Made by a program: the position numbers and the translations under genes. Positions 1 to 7,479 of a stretch of DNA of 10,943 nucleotides are shown here, one piece after another. Positions within the stretch are counted from its first letter, which is position 1. The number at the start of each line of letters is the position of its first letter. The notes under the pieces are model-generated. The model was not told the DNA's origin, did not search any database, and saw only the letters and a list, made by a program, of their open reading frames with translations. Source of the stretch: Candidatus Planktophila limnetica (GTDB lineage Bacteria > Actinomycetota > Actinomycetes > Nanopelagicales > Nanopelagicaceae); the NCBI GenBank assembly GCA_029979485.1, contig JAPOHK010000017.1, forward strand, positions 1-10,943. Direction: 5' to 3'.

Positions 1-264
1 ACCTAAAACTTTTCCACGTGCGTGATAGATACGACGACCATTCATAAATGGTTCTGGTTCAGATTCATACATCCAGTCATAGAACTTGCTGCCGATAGGA
101 AATGCGAGCGCTGCAGGCATGTGAATAAATACATCCCACTTGTAATCACGCCGTCCAGCTTCTAAAACTAAAACTTTATGTGAAGGGTTAGCACTCAGGC
201 GATTAGCGAGTGCGCAACCAGCTGATCCGCCACCAACGATGATGTAGTCATATTGCGAACTCAT
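1..264 (-). CDS. betA: Choline dehydrogenase, GMC oxidoreductase family (partial, N-terminus only)
   Basis: This is the first 88 codons of a FAD-dependent GMC oxidoreductase that runs off the left edge. The start ATG is at 264-262. Residues 6-24 ([19 protein letters not shown]) form the Rossmann FAD-binding GxGxxG motif, followed by the VLVLEAG strand (about residues 32-38) that ends with the acidic residue contacting the FAD ribose. The visible part ends in GKVLG, just where the family continues with a GSS motif. In this family choline dehydrogenase oxidises choline to betaine aldehyde. The specificity is inferred from the adjacent betaine aldehyde dehydrogenase and betaine/choline transporter, because other GMC alcohol dehydrogenases look alike at the N-terminus. 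No Shine-Dalgarno is visible. A TAnnnT -10 box sits six bases before the ATG, so the message may be leaderless. The gene lies just after a hairpin terminator. Confidence 0.85.
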   Translation of the reverse strand, partial: MSSQYDYIIVGGGSAGCALANRLSANPSHKVLVLEAGRRDYKWDVFIHMPAALAFPIGSKFYDWMYESEPEPFMNGRRIYHARGKVLG

Positions 265-270
265 GCGAAG

Positions 271-276
271 AGTCTA
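271..276 (-). promoter_or_regulatory. Candidate -10 box of a leaderless betA promoter
   Basis: On the minus strand TAGACT is followed by exactly six bases (CTTCGC) and then the betA ATG. TAnnnT-N6-ATG is the known layout of actinobacterial leaderless promoters, where transcription starts at the A of the start codon. No convincing -35 is present; the corresponding region falls inside the terminator stem. The absence of a Shine-Dalgarno before betA agrees with this reading. A short match like this can arise by chance. Confidence 0.4.
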
Positions 277-281
277 CTAAT

Positions 282-326
282 AAAACAAGGCCCTTACTCA
301 ATGGTTTTCACTGAGTAAGGGCCTTG
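282..326 (-). terminator. Rho-independent terminator after the betaine transporter gene
   Basis: A perfect 15-bp inverted repeat pairs 286-300 (CAAGGCCCTTACTCA) with 312-326, around an 11-base loop. Read on the minus strand, the stem is followed at once by TTTTATTA, as expected for an intrinsic terminator. It lies 19 bases past the stop codon of the substrate-binding protein gene. On the plus side a T7 run (337-343) lies ten bases from the stem, but no plus-strand gene ends here. Only 21 bases separate the stem from the betA start. Confidence 0.9.
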
Positions 327-345
327 CTTCTTAGGATTTTTTTAC

Positions 346-1305
346 TTACTTACCAATCCATGAAGCAACAGTGTCTGGATTAGCAGCAATCCATTTCTTC
401 GCTGCTTCCTCTGCTGACATTCCGCCTTCAAGATCGGCTGCAACACCGTTTTGATCAGCATTTGTCCACTTGAAGTTCTTAACAAGTTTAGTAAATGGAT
501 CATTAGCATCGTTGAGCTTCTTAGAGATCAACTTGATAAGTGGTGTTGATGGATAGTCAGTTAGTCCACTTGCAGCAGCTGGATCGCTCCAGTCATTAGC
601 AGGGAACTTAACGCGAGCTGCATCAAGTGTTGGAAGCTTTGAGTGAAGTGTCCAAGGCTGCCATGCATAACCAATAAATGGAGTCTTGTTCTTTTCTGCC
701 TTCAAGAAGCCATCAACTAGAGCAGCTTCTGAACCAGAGAAGATAACTTTGAAGTTCAACTTGTTAGCAGAAACCATCTTCTCACCGATAGTTGTGTAAC
801 CAGTTGGGCCTTCAAACCAAGCACCCTTGCCACCTGAATCAGCAGTCTTAAACAATGATGCGTACTTGTTCAAGTTCTTTGAATCAGTAATGTCTGGATA
901 CTTTTCAACCATCCATGGAGCAACATACATACCGATAATTCCGATGTTTCCGTTTTCGCCAGCTTCAACTACAGCTCCGCGATCGGTCCATTCTTTCCAA
1001 CGTCCGCCGCCCCAATCTTCGATAATCACGTCGATTGTTCCAGCTTCCATTGCGTCATAAGTGACTGGGCCTTCTTCAAGAGTTGTCTGAGTAATTGTGC
1101 AACCCAATTCTTGCTTTGCTACTTCTGCAACTACCTGTGCTGAAGCTGTGTAACCGCCCCATGCGTGCATTGCAATTGCGTAAGAACCGCAATCTCCTGA
1201 TGCTTCGCTTGCAGAATCATTAACGCTGCTGCAACCTGAAAGAATGATTGCTGTTGCAATTGCAGCAGTAACGATTGCCGAGCGGCGACCGAATAGTGAT
1301 TTCAT
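346..1305 (-). CDS. proX: Glycine betaine/choline ABC transporter substrate-binding lipoprotein (OpuAC/ProX family)
   Basis: This is a 319-residue extracytoplasmic binding protein. I place the start at the ATG at 1305-1303 because AGGAGGG lies five bases upstream; an in-frame ATG 33 bases further out would add residues before the signal peptide. The N-terminus has basic residues (RR at 7-8), a hydrophobic core and a lipobox LSGC with the lipidated cysteine at 25, so the mature protein should be membrane-anchored. The rest matches the OpuAC domain. Aromatic residues in HAWGGY (W49), EDWGGGRW (W98, W103) and YAWQPW (W215, W218) suit a cage binding a trimethylammonium head group. It is the last transporter gene and ends at a terminator. 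The 111-bp gap from the permease gene is larger than elsewhere in the operon. Betaine versus choline preference cannot be read from the sequence. Confidence 0.9.
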   Translation of the reverse strand: MKSLFGRRSAIVTAAIATAIILSGCSSVNDSASEASGDCGSYAIAMHAWGGYTASAQVVAEVAKQELGCTITQTTLEEGPVTYDAMEAGTIDVIIEDWGGGRWKEWTDRGAVVEAGENGNIGIIGMYVAPWMVEKYPDITDSKNLNKYASLFKTADSGGKGAWFEGPTGYTTIGEKMVSANKLNFKVIFSGSEAALVDGFLKAEKNKTPFIGYAWQPWTLHSKLPTLDAARVKFPANDWSDPAAASGLTDYPSTPLIKLISKKLNDANDPFTKLVKNFKWTNADQNGVAADLEGGMSAEEAAKKWIAANPDTVASWIGK

Positions 1306-1310
1306 TAACC

Positions 1311-1317
1311 CTCCTAA
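1311..1317 (-). promoter_or_regulatory. Strong Shine-Dalgarno that sets the proX start
   Basis: On the minus strand AGGAGGG ends five bases before the ATG at 1305. It is the strongest ribosome binding site of the transporter genes and decides against the upstream in-frame ATG at 1338. A strong site suits a binding protein, which is usually made in excess over the membrane subunits. Confidence 0.75.
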
Positions 1318-1333
1318 TGAGTTATATGTATTG

Positions 1334-1352
1334 CTCAAAGCCTAGGGCTGAG
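1334..1352. repeat. Small inverted repeat in the permease-proX gap
   Basis: The plus strand reads CTCAAAGCCTAGGGCTGAG, which folds as CTC-(AA)-AGCC-CTA-GGCT-GAG with a small bulge. It lies about 30 bases upstream of the proX start. It could be a weak hairpin that stabilises the proX portion of the transcript or a protein binding site, but nothing in the sequence decides this. No convincing promoter was found in the gap. Confidence 0.35.
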
Positions 1353-1393
1353 ATGGAGCCAGCACTAGTACTTTTGGAGGCTATTTCCCGGAT

Positions 1394-1426
1394 GTTATGA
1401 AGAAGTTATGAGGATTTTATGAGGAG
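1394..1426. repeat. Three imperfect 11-bp tandem repeats at the permease stop codon
   Basis: The units are GTTATGAAGAA (1394-1404), GTTATGAGGAT (1405-1415) and TTTATGAGGAG (1416-1426). The innermost unit overlaps the last codons and the stop of the permease gene. The 11-bp period is close to one DNA helical turn. Function is unknown. It may be a local duplication or part of a processing site between permease and binding-protein messages. Confidence 0.5.
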
Positions 1427-3345
1427 CGACGGGCGCCGGCTTGCATAATCCGGTCGAAAATAACGCCTAAGAGCAAGATGGCAACGCCGGCAATTAGACC
1501 CTTGCCCTGAAGCTCTGGCTTGGAGTTACCTGCGATTACCAAGTAACCGAGACCTCCTGCGCCAACGAAGCCACCAATTACAACGACAGCCAATACATAA
1601 ATCAAACCTTGATTCGTGGCCAGCAACATTGTTTTCTTTGCAGCTGGCAATTGCACCTTAGTAATAATTTGACGAGTTGTTGATCCTGCAGCAGTTGCGG
1701 CCTCGATGAGTGAATGTGGAACTGCTCGAATACCTTCGCACACAATCTTTACAACAACTGGGATGGAGTAAACGATGCCAGTTGCAATTGCAGTAAAACG
1801 AGTTGGACCAAACAAACCCAACATAGGCACTAAATAAACAAATGCTGGAAGAGTTTGTCCGGCATCAAGAAATGGTCGTAGCGCTCTTTCTGCCCGATCA
1901 CTGCGACCTGTCCAAATACCAAGGGCTAGACCAATTATCATCGTCAATAAACATCCGACAATTGTCTGAGTAAGTGTCAACATTGCTTCATACCAAAGAC
2001 CGGATAAAACAATTGCCATAGATAGTACAAAAGATAAAATTGCAATTCTTGTTCCACCAATAATGAGAGCAAGAGCCACAATCATGGCAACTGTCACATA
2101 CCAAGGAGATGCAGCAAGCTGAGTTTCAAGAGGATTGAGAAACGCATAGGAAATTAAATCTTTAAAACCAACTGTAAATATTGTGAGGTTTTCTAAAATC
2201 CAAGCCGTAGCATCATTAGTAACCTTTGCTACTTGCGGTGCAATGGTGACTTCCTTTGGCCACACCGCCGCCCACAACATTGTGCGAGACATAAAGACCG
2301 CGACAATTGTAAGAATTCCAGCAACTATCAAAGTGATGCGTTTTGTTTTAATCTGTTTCTCTGTCTCTGGGATAAAAGAATCTTGGCGCTTAGCTGCAGC
2401 ACTTGTGCTTCGATCGAGCAAAATCGCTAAGAAGACAACGGCAAAGCCGGCAACAAATCCCTGACCAACGTTTCGAATGATTAGAGCCTCAATAACTGGC
2501 TTACCAAGTCCCGGTGCACCAATAAGGGCTGCGATAACAACGAATGAAACAGCGGCCATCACTGTTTGATTAATTCCAAGCACAATCATCTGCTTAGCCA
2601 TTGGAATTTGGACTTTGGTCAATTTTTGCTTTTGCGTCGATCCCATAGATTCGGCAGCTTCAACAGGTGCTTGATTCAAATTTCTAATTGCATGGCTTGT
2701 GATACGTATTGCGATTGGAATCGAATAGATCATCGTTGCAATCGTTGCCGAAGCAGCGCCAATCATAAATACGAGTGCAATAGGTGCCATGTAAACAAGA
2801 GTCGGCAAAATCTGGGCTAAATCTAAAAAAGGTGTAAATATCTTTAAAACCCGATCAGATAAACCCGCCCATATTCCTAATGGGATACCGATTGCCAATG
2901 AGAGAAGGACCGCGGCCAATGTCATTGCAATTGAATCCATAGTGAATTGCCACATGCCTAAAGCGCCACATGCTAGTAGAAGTGAGACTGCTAGAAGCGC
3001 AGTTCGCCATTGACTCGTTGCATAAACAGCAAACGCAACAATTGCAACCACTCCTAGCCATCCAATAATTGGAATAACAGAGTTTTGCGCTGGGACTGCA
3101 ATGAGATTTCTGATTATCTGGACAAAACCATCAATTGCTCCGCGAATCGGGTTGAAGAAATAAATAAAGGCAGTGCTCTCTGTTCGATTGCCGCGAAAAT
3201 CTAAAGCTTTTTCACCGATGTAACTTGTAAATGCTGTGTTCTCATACGTGGCTATCTGCAGAGTGTGTGTGCCATTTAGTAAACGTCCTAGCAAAATCCA
3301 AACTGTTACTGAGGCAAGAAGAAGATAGGACTTACGAACCTTCAT
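1417..3345 (-). CDS. proW: Glycine betaine/choline ABC transporter permease with two fused membrane domains (ProW-like)
   Basis: This 642-residue inner-membrane protein is about twice the size of a single ProW/OpuAB core and contains two copies of the binding-protein-dependent permease domain. Copy one spans about residues 135-312, with an EAA loop from 229 (EAAESMGSTQKQKLTKVQIP). Copy two spans about 455-632, with its loop from 548 (EAATAAGSTTRQIITKVQLP). Each loop is followed by a conserved helix ending in G-A/G-x-GLG. The first 130 residues and the linker (about 335-450) contribute additional hydrophobic helices. One polypeptide can therefore supply both membrane halves that normally come from a homodimer. 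The ATG overlaps the stop of the ATPase gene by one base (TAATG), which indicates translational coupling. Fused permeases of this type are known in other betaine/choline transporters. Confidence 0.93.
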   Translation of the reverse strand: MKVRKSYLLLASVTVWILLGRLLNGTHTLQIATYENTAFTSYIGEKALDFRGNRTESTAFIYFFNPIRGAIDGFVQIIRNLIAVPAQNSVIPIIGWLGVVAIVAFAVYATSQWRTALLAVSLLLACGALGMWQFTMDSIAMTLAAVLLSLAIGIPLGIWAGLSDRVLKIFTPFLDLAQILPTLVYMAPIALVFMIGAASATIATMIYSIPIAIRITSHAIRNLNQAPVEAAESMGSTQKQKLTKVQIPMAKQMIVLGINQTVMAAVSFVVIAALIGAPGLGKPVIEALIIRNVGQGFVAGFAVVFLAILLDRSTSAAAKRQDSFIPETEKQIKTKRITLIVAGILTIVAVFMSRTMLWAAVWPKEVTIAPQVAKVTNDATAWILENLTIFTVGFKDLISYAFLNPLETQLAASPWYVTVAMIVALALIIGGTRIAILSFVLSMAIVLSGLWYEAMLTLTQTIVGCLLTMIIGLALGIWTGRSDRAERALRPFLDAGQTLPAFVYLVPMLGLFGPTRFTAIATGIVYSIPVVVKIVCEGIRAVPHSLIEAATAAGSTTRQIITKVQLPAAKKTMLLATNQGLIYVLAVVVIGGFVGAGGLGYLVIAGNSKPELQGKGLIAGVAILLLGVIFDRIMQAGARRSS

Positions 3346-4373
3346 TAAGCGCCACCAGAAATTAACCGCAATACATCCTCACTAGAGACAATCCCAAGGG
3401 CAGCGCCATTGTCGTTGACCCGTACTGGCTTGTGGGATTGCAAAATTACTTGAGCGGCATCGCGAATGATTGTGTTCGCTGCAAGTTCAGGTCCATCAGT
3501 GGCATCACCTGGTTCAGCTTTTCTAGCTAAGTGCTTCAAAGTTAGTACATGAGACTTAGCAATGTCTCGCACGAAGTTAGCTACGTATTCGTCAGCTGGA
3601 TTTGCAACGAGATCTTCAGGAGTTCCGATCTGAACGATTGCGCCATCTCGCATGATTGCAATGCGGTCGCCAACCTTTACGGCTTCAGATAAATCGTGAG
3701 TAATAAAGACCATGGTTTTGCCGAGTTCGTGGTGCAGGCGGATAACTTCTTGCTGCATATCGCGACGAATAAGTGGATCAAGTGCGCTAAATGGCTCGTC
3801 TAGGAACAAAACTTGAGGGTCTACTGCGAGTGCTCGCGCCAAGCCAACGCGCTGTTGCATTCCACCAGATAGTTGTTCTGGATAAGCATTGGCATAGCCT
3901 TGCAAACCGACTAGTTCGATTACTTCGTTTGCGCGTGCATGACGTGCATCTTTTTTAACGCCGTTAATTTCAAGTGAATAAGCAATATTGTCAATGACTT
4001 TGCGATGTGGCAGCAAACCAAAGTGCTGAAATACCATTGAGAAACGAGTTTTGCGAAGTTCACGAAGTCGGGCGTTATCAACTTTTAAAATATCTTCGCC
4101 TTCAAATTGAAGTTGACCCTGAGTTGGTTCGATTAAACGGGTCATACAACGAACAAGAGTTGATTTACCTGAGCCCGAAAGACCCATCACAACGAATACT
4201 TCACCAGGTGCAACATCAAATGAAACATCGCGCACTGCAATTGTGTTTCCAGTCTTTGCGCGTAACTCTGTGCGAGTAAGTAGTGCATCAGGAGAGCCGA
4301 TTACTTTTTCTGGATTATTTCCAAATACTTTCCAGAGATTTCGAACTGAAATCATCGGTGATGCTGAGCTCAT
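3345..4373 (-). CDS. proV: Glycine betaine/choline ABC transporter ATP-binding protein (ProV/OpuAA-like)
   Basis: This is a 342-residue ATPase subunit of the quaternary amine importer. Motifs in order are Walker [10 protein letters not shown] (64-72), the Q-loop in FQHFGLLP, the signature [16 protein letters not shown], Walker B VLFLDEP with the D-loop SALD, and the switch histidine in FITHD. The N-terminal extension before Walker A (VFGNNP onwards) is typical of the ProV/OpuAA branch. After the ATPase core only about 75 residues remain, ending in a single CBS-like segment (about 290-342), whereas E. coli ProV is near 400 residues with a CBS pair. The ATG at 4373 is chosen because GGGGAGA lies just upstream. 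The longer frame from 4421 would overlap the dehydrogenase gene. The stop overlaps the permease start. Confidence 0.92.
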   Translation of the reverse strand: MSSASPMISVRNLWKVFGNNPEKVIGSPDALLTRTELRAKTGNTIAVRDVSFDVAPGEVFVVMGLSGSGKSTLVRCMTRLIEPTQGQLQFEGEDILKVDNARLRELRKTRFSMVFQHFGLLPHRKVIDNIAYSLEINGVKKDARHARANEVIELVGLQGYANAYPEQLSGGMQQRVGLARALAVDPQVLFLDEPFSALDPLIRRDMQQEVIRLHHELGKTMVFITHDLSEAVKVGDRIAIMRDGAIVQIGTPEDLVANPADEYVANFVRDIAKSHVLTLKHLARKAEPGDATDGPELAANTIIRDAAQVILQSHKPVRVNDNGAALGIVSSEDVLRLISGGA

Positions 4374-4377
4374 GTTC

Positions 4378-4384
4378 TCTCCCC
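4378..4384 (-). promoter_or_regulatory. Shine-Dalgarno that sets the proV start
   Basis: On the minus strand GGGGAGA ends four bases before the ATG at 4373. It supports this start over the in-frame GTG/ATG-type start 48 bases further upstream. It lies downstream of the betB stop, so proV can be initiated independently. Confidence 0.65.
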
Positions 4385-4399
4385 TAAAATCTTGCTTTC

Positions 4400-5881
4400 T
4401 TACTGTGGATCGGCGAACCACCCGGAACGCGCAGGCTCATTGTTGGTCCAAATGTGTTTAATTTCAAGGTATTCATCCAATCCAGCCTCGCCTAATTCAC
4501 GGCCAACGCCTGAAGCTTTGAATCCGCCCCACTCTGCCTGAGGACGATATGGACCAAAATCATTTACCCAGATTGTTCCGTGGCGAAGTGCGCCGGCAAC
4601 GCGATTTGCAATCTTCTTATCCGCACACCAGACGGCGCCAGATAATCCATAAATCGTGTCATTGCCTAGTGCAATTGCTTCTTCAACCGTTTCGAAAGTT
4701 TCAATTGTCATAATTGGACCAAATGATTCGTCCTGAACGCACTTCATCTTTGATTGGCAATTATCAATAACAGTCGGTGGGAAATACCAACCTTTATTTA
4801 AATCTTCGCGGTTAATGCGAGAGCCGCCCACCAAAATAGTTGCACCATCTTTTATTGCATCCTGCATATATGCCTCAACTTTAGCCAAGTGATCTTTGCT
4901 GATCAGTGGTCCTGTTTCGGTGCGTGGGTCATCTGGTCCGCCGACGTAAATTGCCTTGGCACGACGCACAATTTCAGTAGCAACTCTTTCGTGGATAGAT
5001 TTTTCAACGATTACTCGTGTACCTGCAGAACACACCTGACCAGAGTGCAAAAACGCACCTGTGACAGCGTTATCAATGGCTGCATCAAGGTTGCTATTTT
5101 CAAAAATAATATGTGGATTCTTGCCACCTAATTCGAGTGCTACTTTCTTAACTGTTTGCGCAGCCGTTGCCATGATGCGACGACCAGTTACTAATCCGCC
5201 AGTAAAGGAGACCAGATCTACTCGCGGATCCTCAGTAAGTGGAGCACCTGCGGTTGCACCTGCTCCGCAGATTAAATTTGCAACACCTTTTGGCAATCCA
5301 GCTTCTTCTAATAACTTCATCAAATGAATCGCAGTAGATGGCGATAGCTCACTTGGTTTGATGATGAATGAGCATCCAGCAACGAGCGCTGGTGCAACCT
5401 TCCATGAAATTTGTAGCAATGGATAATTCCATGGACCGATAAGTGCGCAGACGCCCACTGCTTCGTGGGTAATAACACTTGTGATGTTATCGGCGCCTAC
5501 ATCTACTTTTCTATCTTTGAGTTTCAAACCAAGGGCTGCAAAGTGGCGAAATGTGGCTTCAATATCTGCCATGTCATAACGCGTTTCAATCATGCGCTTA
5601 CCAGTGTCGCGAGTTTCAAAGGCTGCAAGAATCTCGGCATCGCGCTTAATAAGATCTGCAACTTTTTCAACCAGTGCACAGCGATCTTTCATCGACCACG
5701 ATGCATAGACTCCAGAATCAAAAGATTCGCGAGCAGCTTTTATTGCATCGCGGGTGTCAGCAGCAGTTGCTTCAGAAACTATGGCAACAACAGAGTTATC
5801 GTGCGGACTTCTGATTTCGCGCACTGCTCCATCAGATGATGCAACCCACGCACCATTTATATAGAGCGTACTTTCAGCCAT
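4400..5881 (-). CDS. betB: Betaine aldehyde dehydrogenase (ALDH superfamily)
   Basis: This 493-residue NAD(P)-dependent aldehyde dehydrogenase would oxidise betaine aldehyde to glycine betaine in the cytoplasm. The length is normal and all ALDH landmarks are present: the oxyanion-hole asparagine in GPWNYP (N152), the cofactor-binding lysine in IIKPSE (K175), FTGGLVTGR at 226-234, the general base glutamate in LELGGK (E250) and the catalytic cysteine in GQVCSAG (C284). FTGG in place of the common FTGS is seen in BetB-type and related enzymes. The substrate is inferred from neighbouring betA and the betaine transporter; other amino-aldehydes are possible. The ATG is 14 bases past the mttB stop and has no clear Shine-Dalgarno, so translation may depend on coupling to the upstream gene. 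Confidence 0.9.
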   Translation of the reverse strand: MAESTLYINGAWVASSDGAVREIRSPHDNSVVAIVSEATAADTRDAIKAARESFDSGVYASWSMKDRCALVEKVADLIKRDAEILAAFETRDTGKRMIETRYDMADIEATFRHFAALGLKLKDRKVDVGADNITSVITHEAVGVCALIGPWNYPLLQISWKVAPALVAGCSFIIKPSELSPSTAIHLMKLLEEAGLPKGVANLICGAGATAGAPLTEDPRVDLVSFTGGLVTGRRIMATAAQTVKKVALELGGKNPHIIFENSNLDAAIDNAVTGAFLHSGQVCSAGTRVIVEKSIHERVATEIVRRAKAIYVGGPDDPRTETGPLISKDHLAKVEAYMQDAIKDGATILVGGSRINREDLNKGWYFPPTVIDNCQSKMKCVQDESFGPIMTIETFETVEEAIALGNDTIYGLSGAVWCADKKIANRVAGALRHGTIWVNDFGPYRPQAEWGGFKASGVGRELGEAGLDEYLEIKHIWTNNEPARSGWFADPQ

Positions 5882-5895
5882 ATTTTTATAGAGCT

Positions 5896-7335
5896 TTAGG
5901 CGTCGAGTTCTGATTTACGTTTTGCAACGAATTCAGTAAGTTCAGCGAGAACTTGTGCATCCATCTCTGGCTTTTCGTACTCTTCTAACTTCTTCTTCCA
6001 AATTTCTTCAGCGCGCATACGAGTGTCTTTTGCACCCAGGCGCATCCAACGTTCGTAGTTATCGCTATTTGTTAAAAATGGTCGATAGAAGCAGTCGCGG
6101 AAGCGCTCCATCGTGTGAGCCGCACCAAGGAAGTGACCGCCGTGGCCGACTTCAACGTGAGCATCAAAAGCTAGCGATTCCTCGTTAAATTCAAGTGGCG
6201 TGAATTCAGCCATCAATGATTGCAAGATTTCGATATCAACAACGAACTTGTCGTAAGAAGAGACTAATCCACCTTCTAGCCATCCAGCTGTGTGCATCAC
6301 CCAGTTAGTACCAGATAGGAATGTTGGCATCATCGTCATCATTGTTTGATACGCAGATTGTGCATCAACTGTTTGTGATGAGTTCAAGCCGCCACCGCCA
6401 CGAAATGGAAGGTTAAGAGAACGAGCAATTTGTCCAGTGCAGAGAAGGCCGATTCCTGATTCAGGTGTACCAAATTGTGGTGATCCTGATTGCATATCAA
6501 TGTTTGAAAGGAATGAACCAAATACAACTGGAGCACCTGGGCGAATTAGTTGGACGAGTGCAATAGCGACGAGTGCTTCTGCCATTTGCTGTGCAAGAGT
6601 TGCAGGAATTGTTACTGGACTCATTGCACCCATGAGCAAGAATGGTGTTGTAACAACTGGTTGTCCCGCCAATGCGTATTCGCGCATTGAGTCCAACATA
6701 CGATCATCCCAACGCAATGGCGAATTGCAATTAACCAGAGAAATCAGCGCTGGAGTTTCTTCGATTGCTGCGCGGCCACCGTGAATGATTTAGGCAATAC
6801 GGATAACATCTTTTGCGTTTTCGTGAGTTACGACGTTACCCATAAAGAATTTATCAGTAAGCGTTGCTGCTGCAAATGCCATATCTAAGTGACGTGAATC
6901 AAGAGATAAATCATTAGGTTCTGTTACAACACCGCCGACTGAATCGAGTGAGTCAAAGGATTGCGCAAGGCGGCAGAAGTTTTCGTAATCTGCGAACGAA
7001 CCATCGCGACGAACATCGCCTTCACGTACAAAAGGTGGGCCATACACCGCACCGAAAACCATCGAGTCGCCACCAATATGAACATTGTTCTTTGGATTGC
7101 GAGCGCGTAGATCAAATTCGCGCGGCGCTTTAGCGACTTGCTTCATTACCCAATCATGATCGAACTTAACGTTTTCACCAGAAACTTCTTGTCCCGCTTC
7201 GCGCAACATGTCCACTGCCCAAGGAGATGCAAACTCGATACCAATTTCAGAGACGATACGACGCCAGCCTGCATGCAGCGTTGCCATAGATTCTTGACTC
7301 AATATGTCATAACGCGGCATCTTGTTCTGGAACAC
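5896..7335 (-). pseudogene. mttB: MttB-superfamily (glycine betaine/trimethylamine-type) corrinoid methyltransferase, interrupted by an in-frame TAA
   Basis: The full frame spans 479 codons, the usual length for this family. The first 181 codons (7335-6793) and codons 183-479 (6789-5899) are in the same frame, separated only by a TAA at 6792-6790. The codons just after it read IIHGGRAAIEETPALISLV, which continues the family sequence without a gap. Later landmarks include GAMSPVTIPATLAQQ, RPGAPVVFGSF, FGTPES, AGWLEGGLVSSYDKF and GHGGHFLGAAHT. Such enzymes transfer a methyl group from a quaternary or tertiary amine to a corrinoid protein. Glycine betaine is the likely substrate from context, as for the pyrrolysine-free MtgB branch. 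The interrupting codon is ochre, lies early in the protein, and is not the amber pyrrolysine codon of classical MttB. Start: GTG at 7335 with GAAAGG eight bases upstream. It may be a recent pseudogene, a read-through gene or a sequencing error. Confidence 0.85.
6790..6792 (-). other. In-frame ochre stop at codon 182 of the mttB-like gene
   Basis: The minus strand reads GCC TAA ATC. Conserved family sequence lies directly on both sides with no change of frame. One substitution from AAA, CAA or GAA would produce it. TAA is used as the normal stop by most other genes in the window, so the genetic code is not globally altered. Confidence 0.85.
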
Positions 7336-7343
7336 GGTGGTGG

Positions 7344-7349
7344 CCTTTC
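7344..7349 (-). promoter_or_regulatory. Ribosome binding site for the GTG start of mttB
   Basis: GAAAGG on the minus strand ends eight bases before the GTG at 7335. The next in-frame ATG (codon 6, at 7320) has no such site, which supports GTG as the start. Confidence 0.6.
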
Positions 7350-7378
7350 AGATCAGTAAAGCTTGTGCGGGTAATTCA

Positions 7379-7384
7379 ACTCTA
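7379..7384 (-). promoter_or_regulatory. Candidate -10 box for the minus-strand operon
   Basis: TAGAGT on the minus strand fits the actinobacterial TAnnnT pattern and would start transcription near 7372, leaving a leader of roughly 37 bases before the mttB GTG. No good -35 is visible 17-18 bases upstream (the region reads TGAGCG), so the promoter may need activation from the operator further upstream. Confidence 0.3.
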
Positions 7385-7397
7385 ATGTGCGTGGCTA

Positions 7398-7427
7398 TTG
7401 ACCGCTCACACGCCAGAACAATACGCT
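7398..7427 (+). promoter_or_regulatory. Candidate iclR promoter
   Basis: A -35-like TTGACC (7398-7403) is followed, after 18 bases, by TACGCT (7422-7427), which fits TAnnnT. Transcription would begin near 7434, exactly at the left edge of the operator palindrome. A bound regulator would then block the promoter, as expected for autorepression. Confidence 0.5.
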
Positions 7428-7433
7428 AGGAAC

Positions 7434-7461
7434 ATGGAACAGGGGTTCCATATAGTGAAAC
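7434..7461. promoter_or_regulatory. Palindromic operator with three half-sites, likely bound by the adjacent IclR-family regulator
   Basis: A perfect 7-bp inverted repeat pairs ATGGAAC (7434-7440) with GTTCCAT (7445-7451) around four bases. The second arm also forms an imperfect palindrome with TGAAAC (7456-7461), sharing the central GTTCCA. TGGAAC/GTTCCA half-sites resemble operators of IclR-family proteins, which bind as dimers or dimer pairs. The element lies between the divergent arms, at the likely iclR transcription start and upstream of the minus-strand promoter. It could therefore repress iclR and act on the catabolic operon from a distance. Binding by this regulator is inferred from position. 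Confidence 0.7.
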
Positions 7462-7467
7462 AGTTTC

Positions 7468-7475
7468 GGGAGGGG
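7468..7475 (+). promoter_or_regulatory. Strong Shine-Dalgarno for iclR
   Basis: GGGAGGGG lies four bases before the ATG at 7480 and contains GGAGG at a normal spacing of six bases. It fixes the start of the regulator. Confidence 0.75.
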
Positions 7476-7479
7476 CCAC

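Noticed and set aside
286..326. Hairpin as a bidirectional terminator
   Set aside because: The plus-side T-run is ten bases from the stem, and no plus-strand gene is converging, so only the minus-strand role is supported.
5896..6717. Independent gene starting at TTG 6717 for the C-terminal half of MttB
   Set aside because: The fragment would begin inside the barrel fold, and there is no clear ribosome binding site. The 24 codons before it are also conserved family sequence.
6790..6792. Pyrrolysine codon in the mttB-like gene
   Set aside because: Pyrrolysine uses TAG; this codon is TAA and is far from the pyrrolysine position of classical MttB. No in-frame TAG was seen in the rest of the gene.
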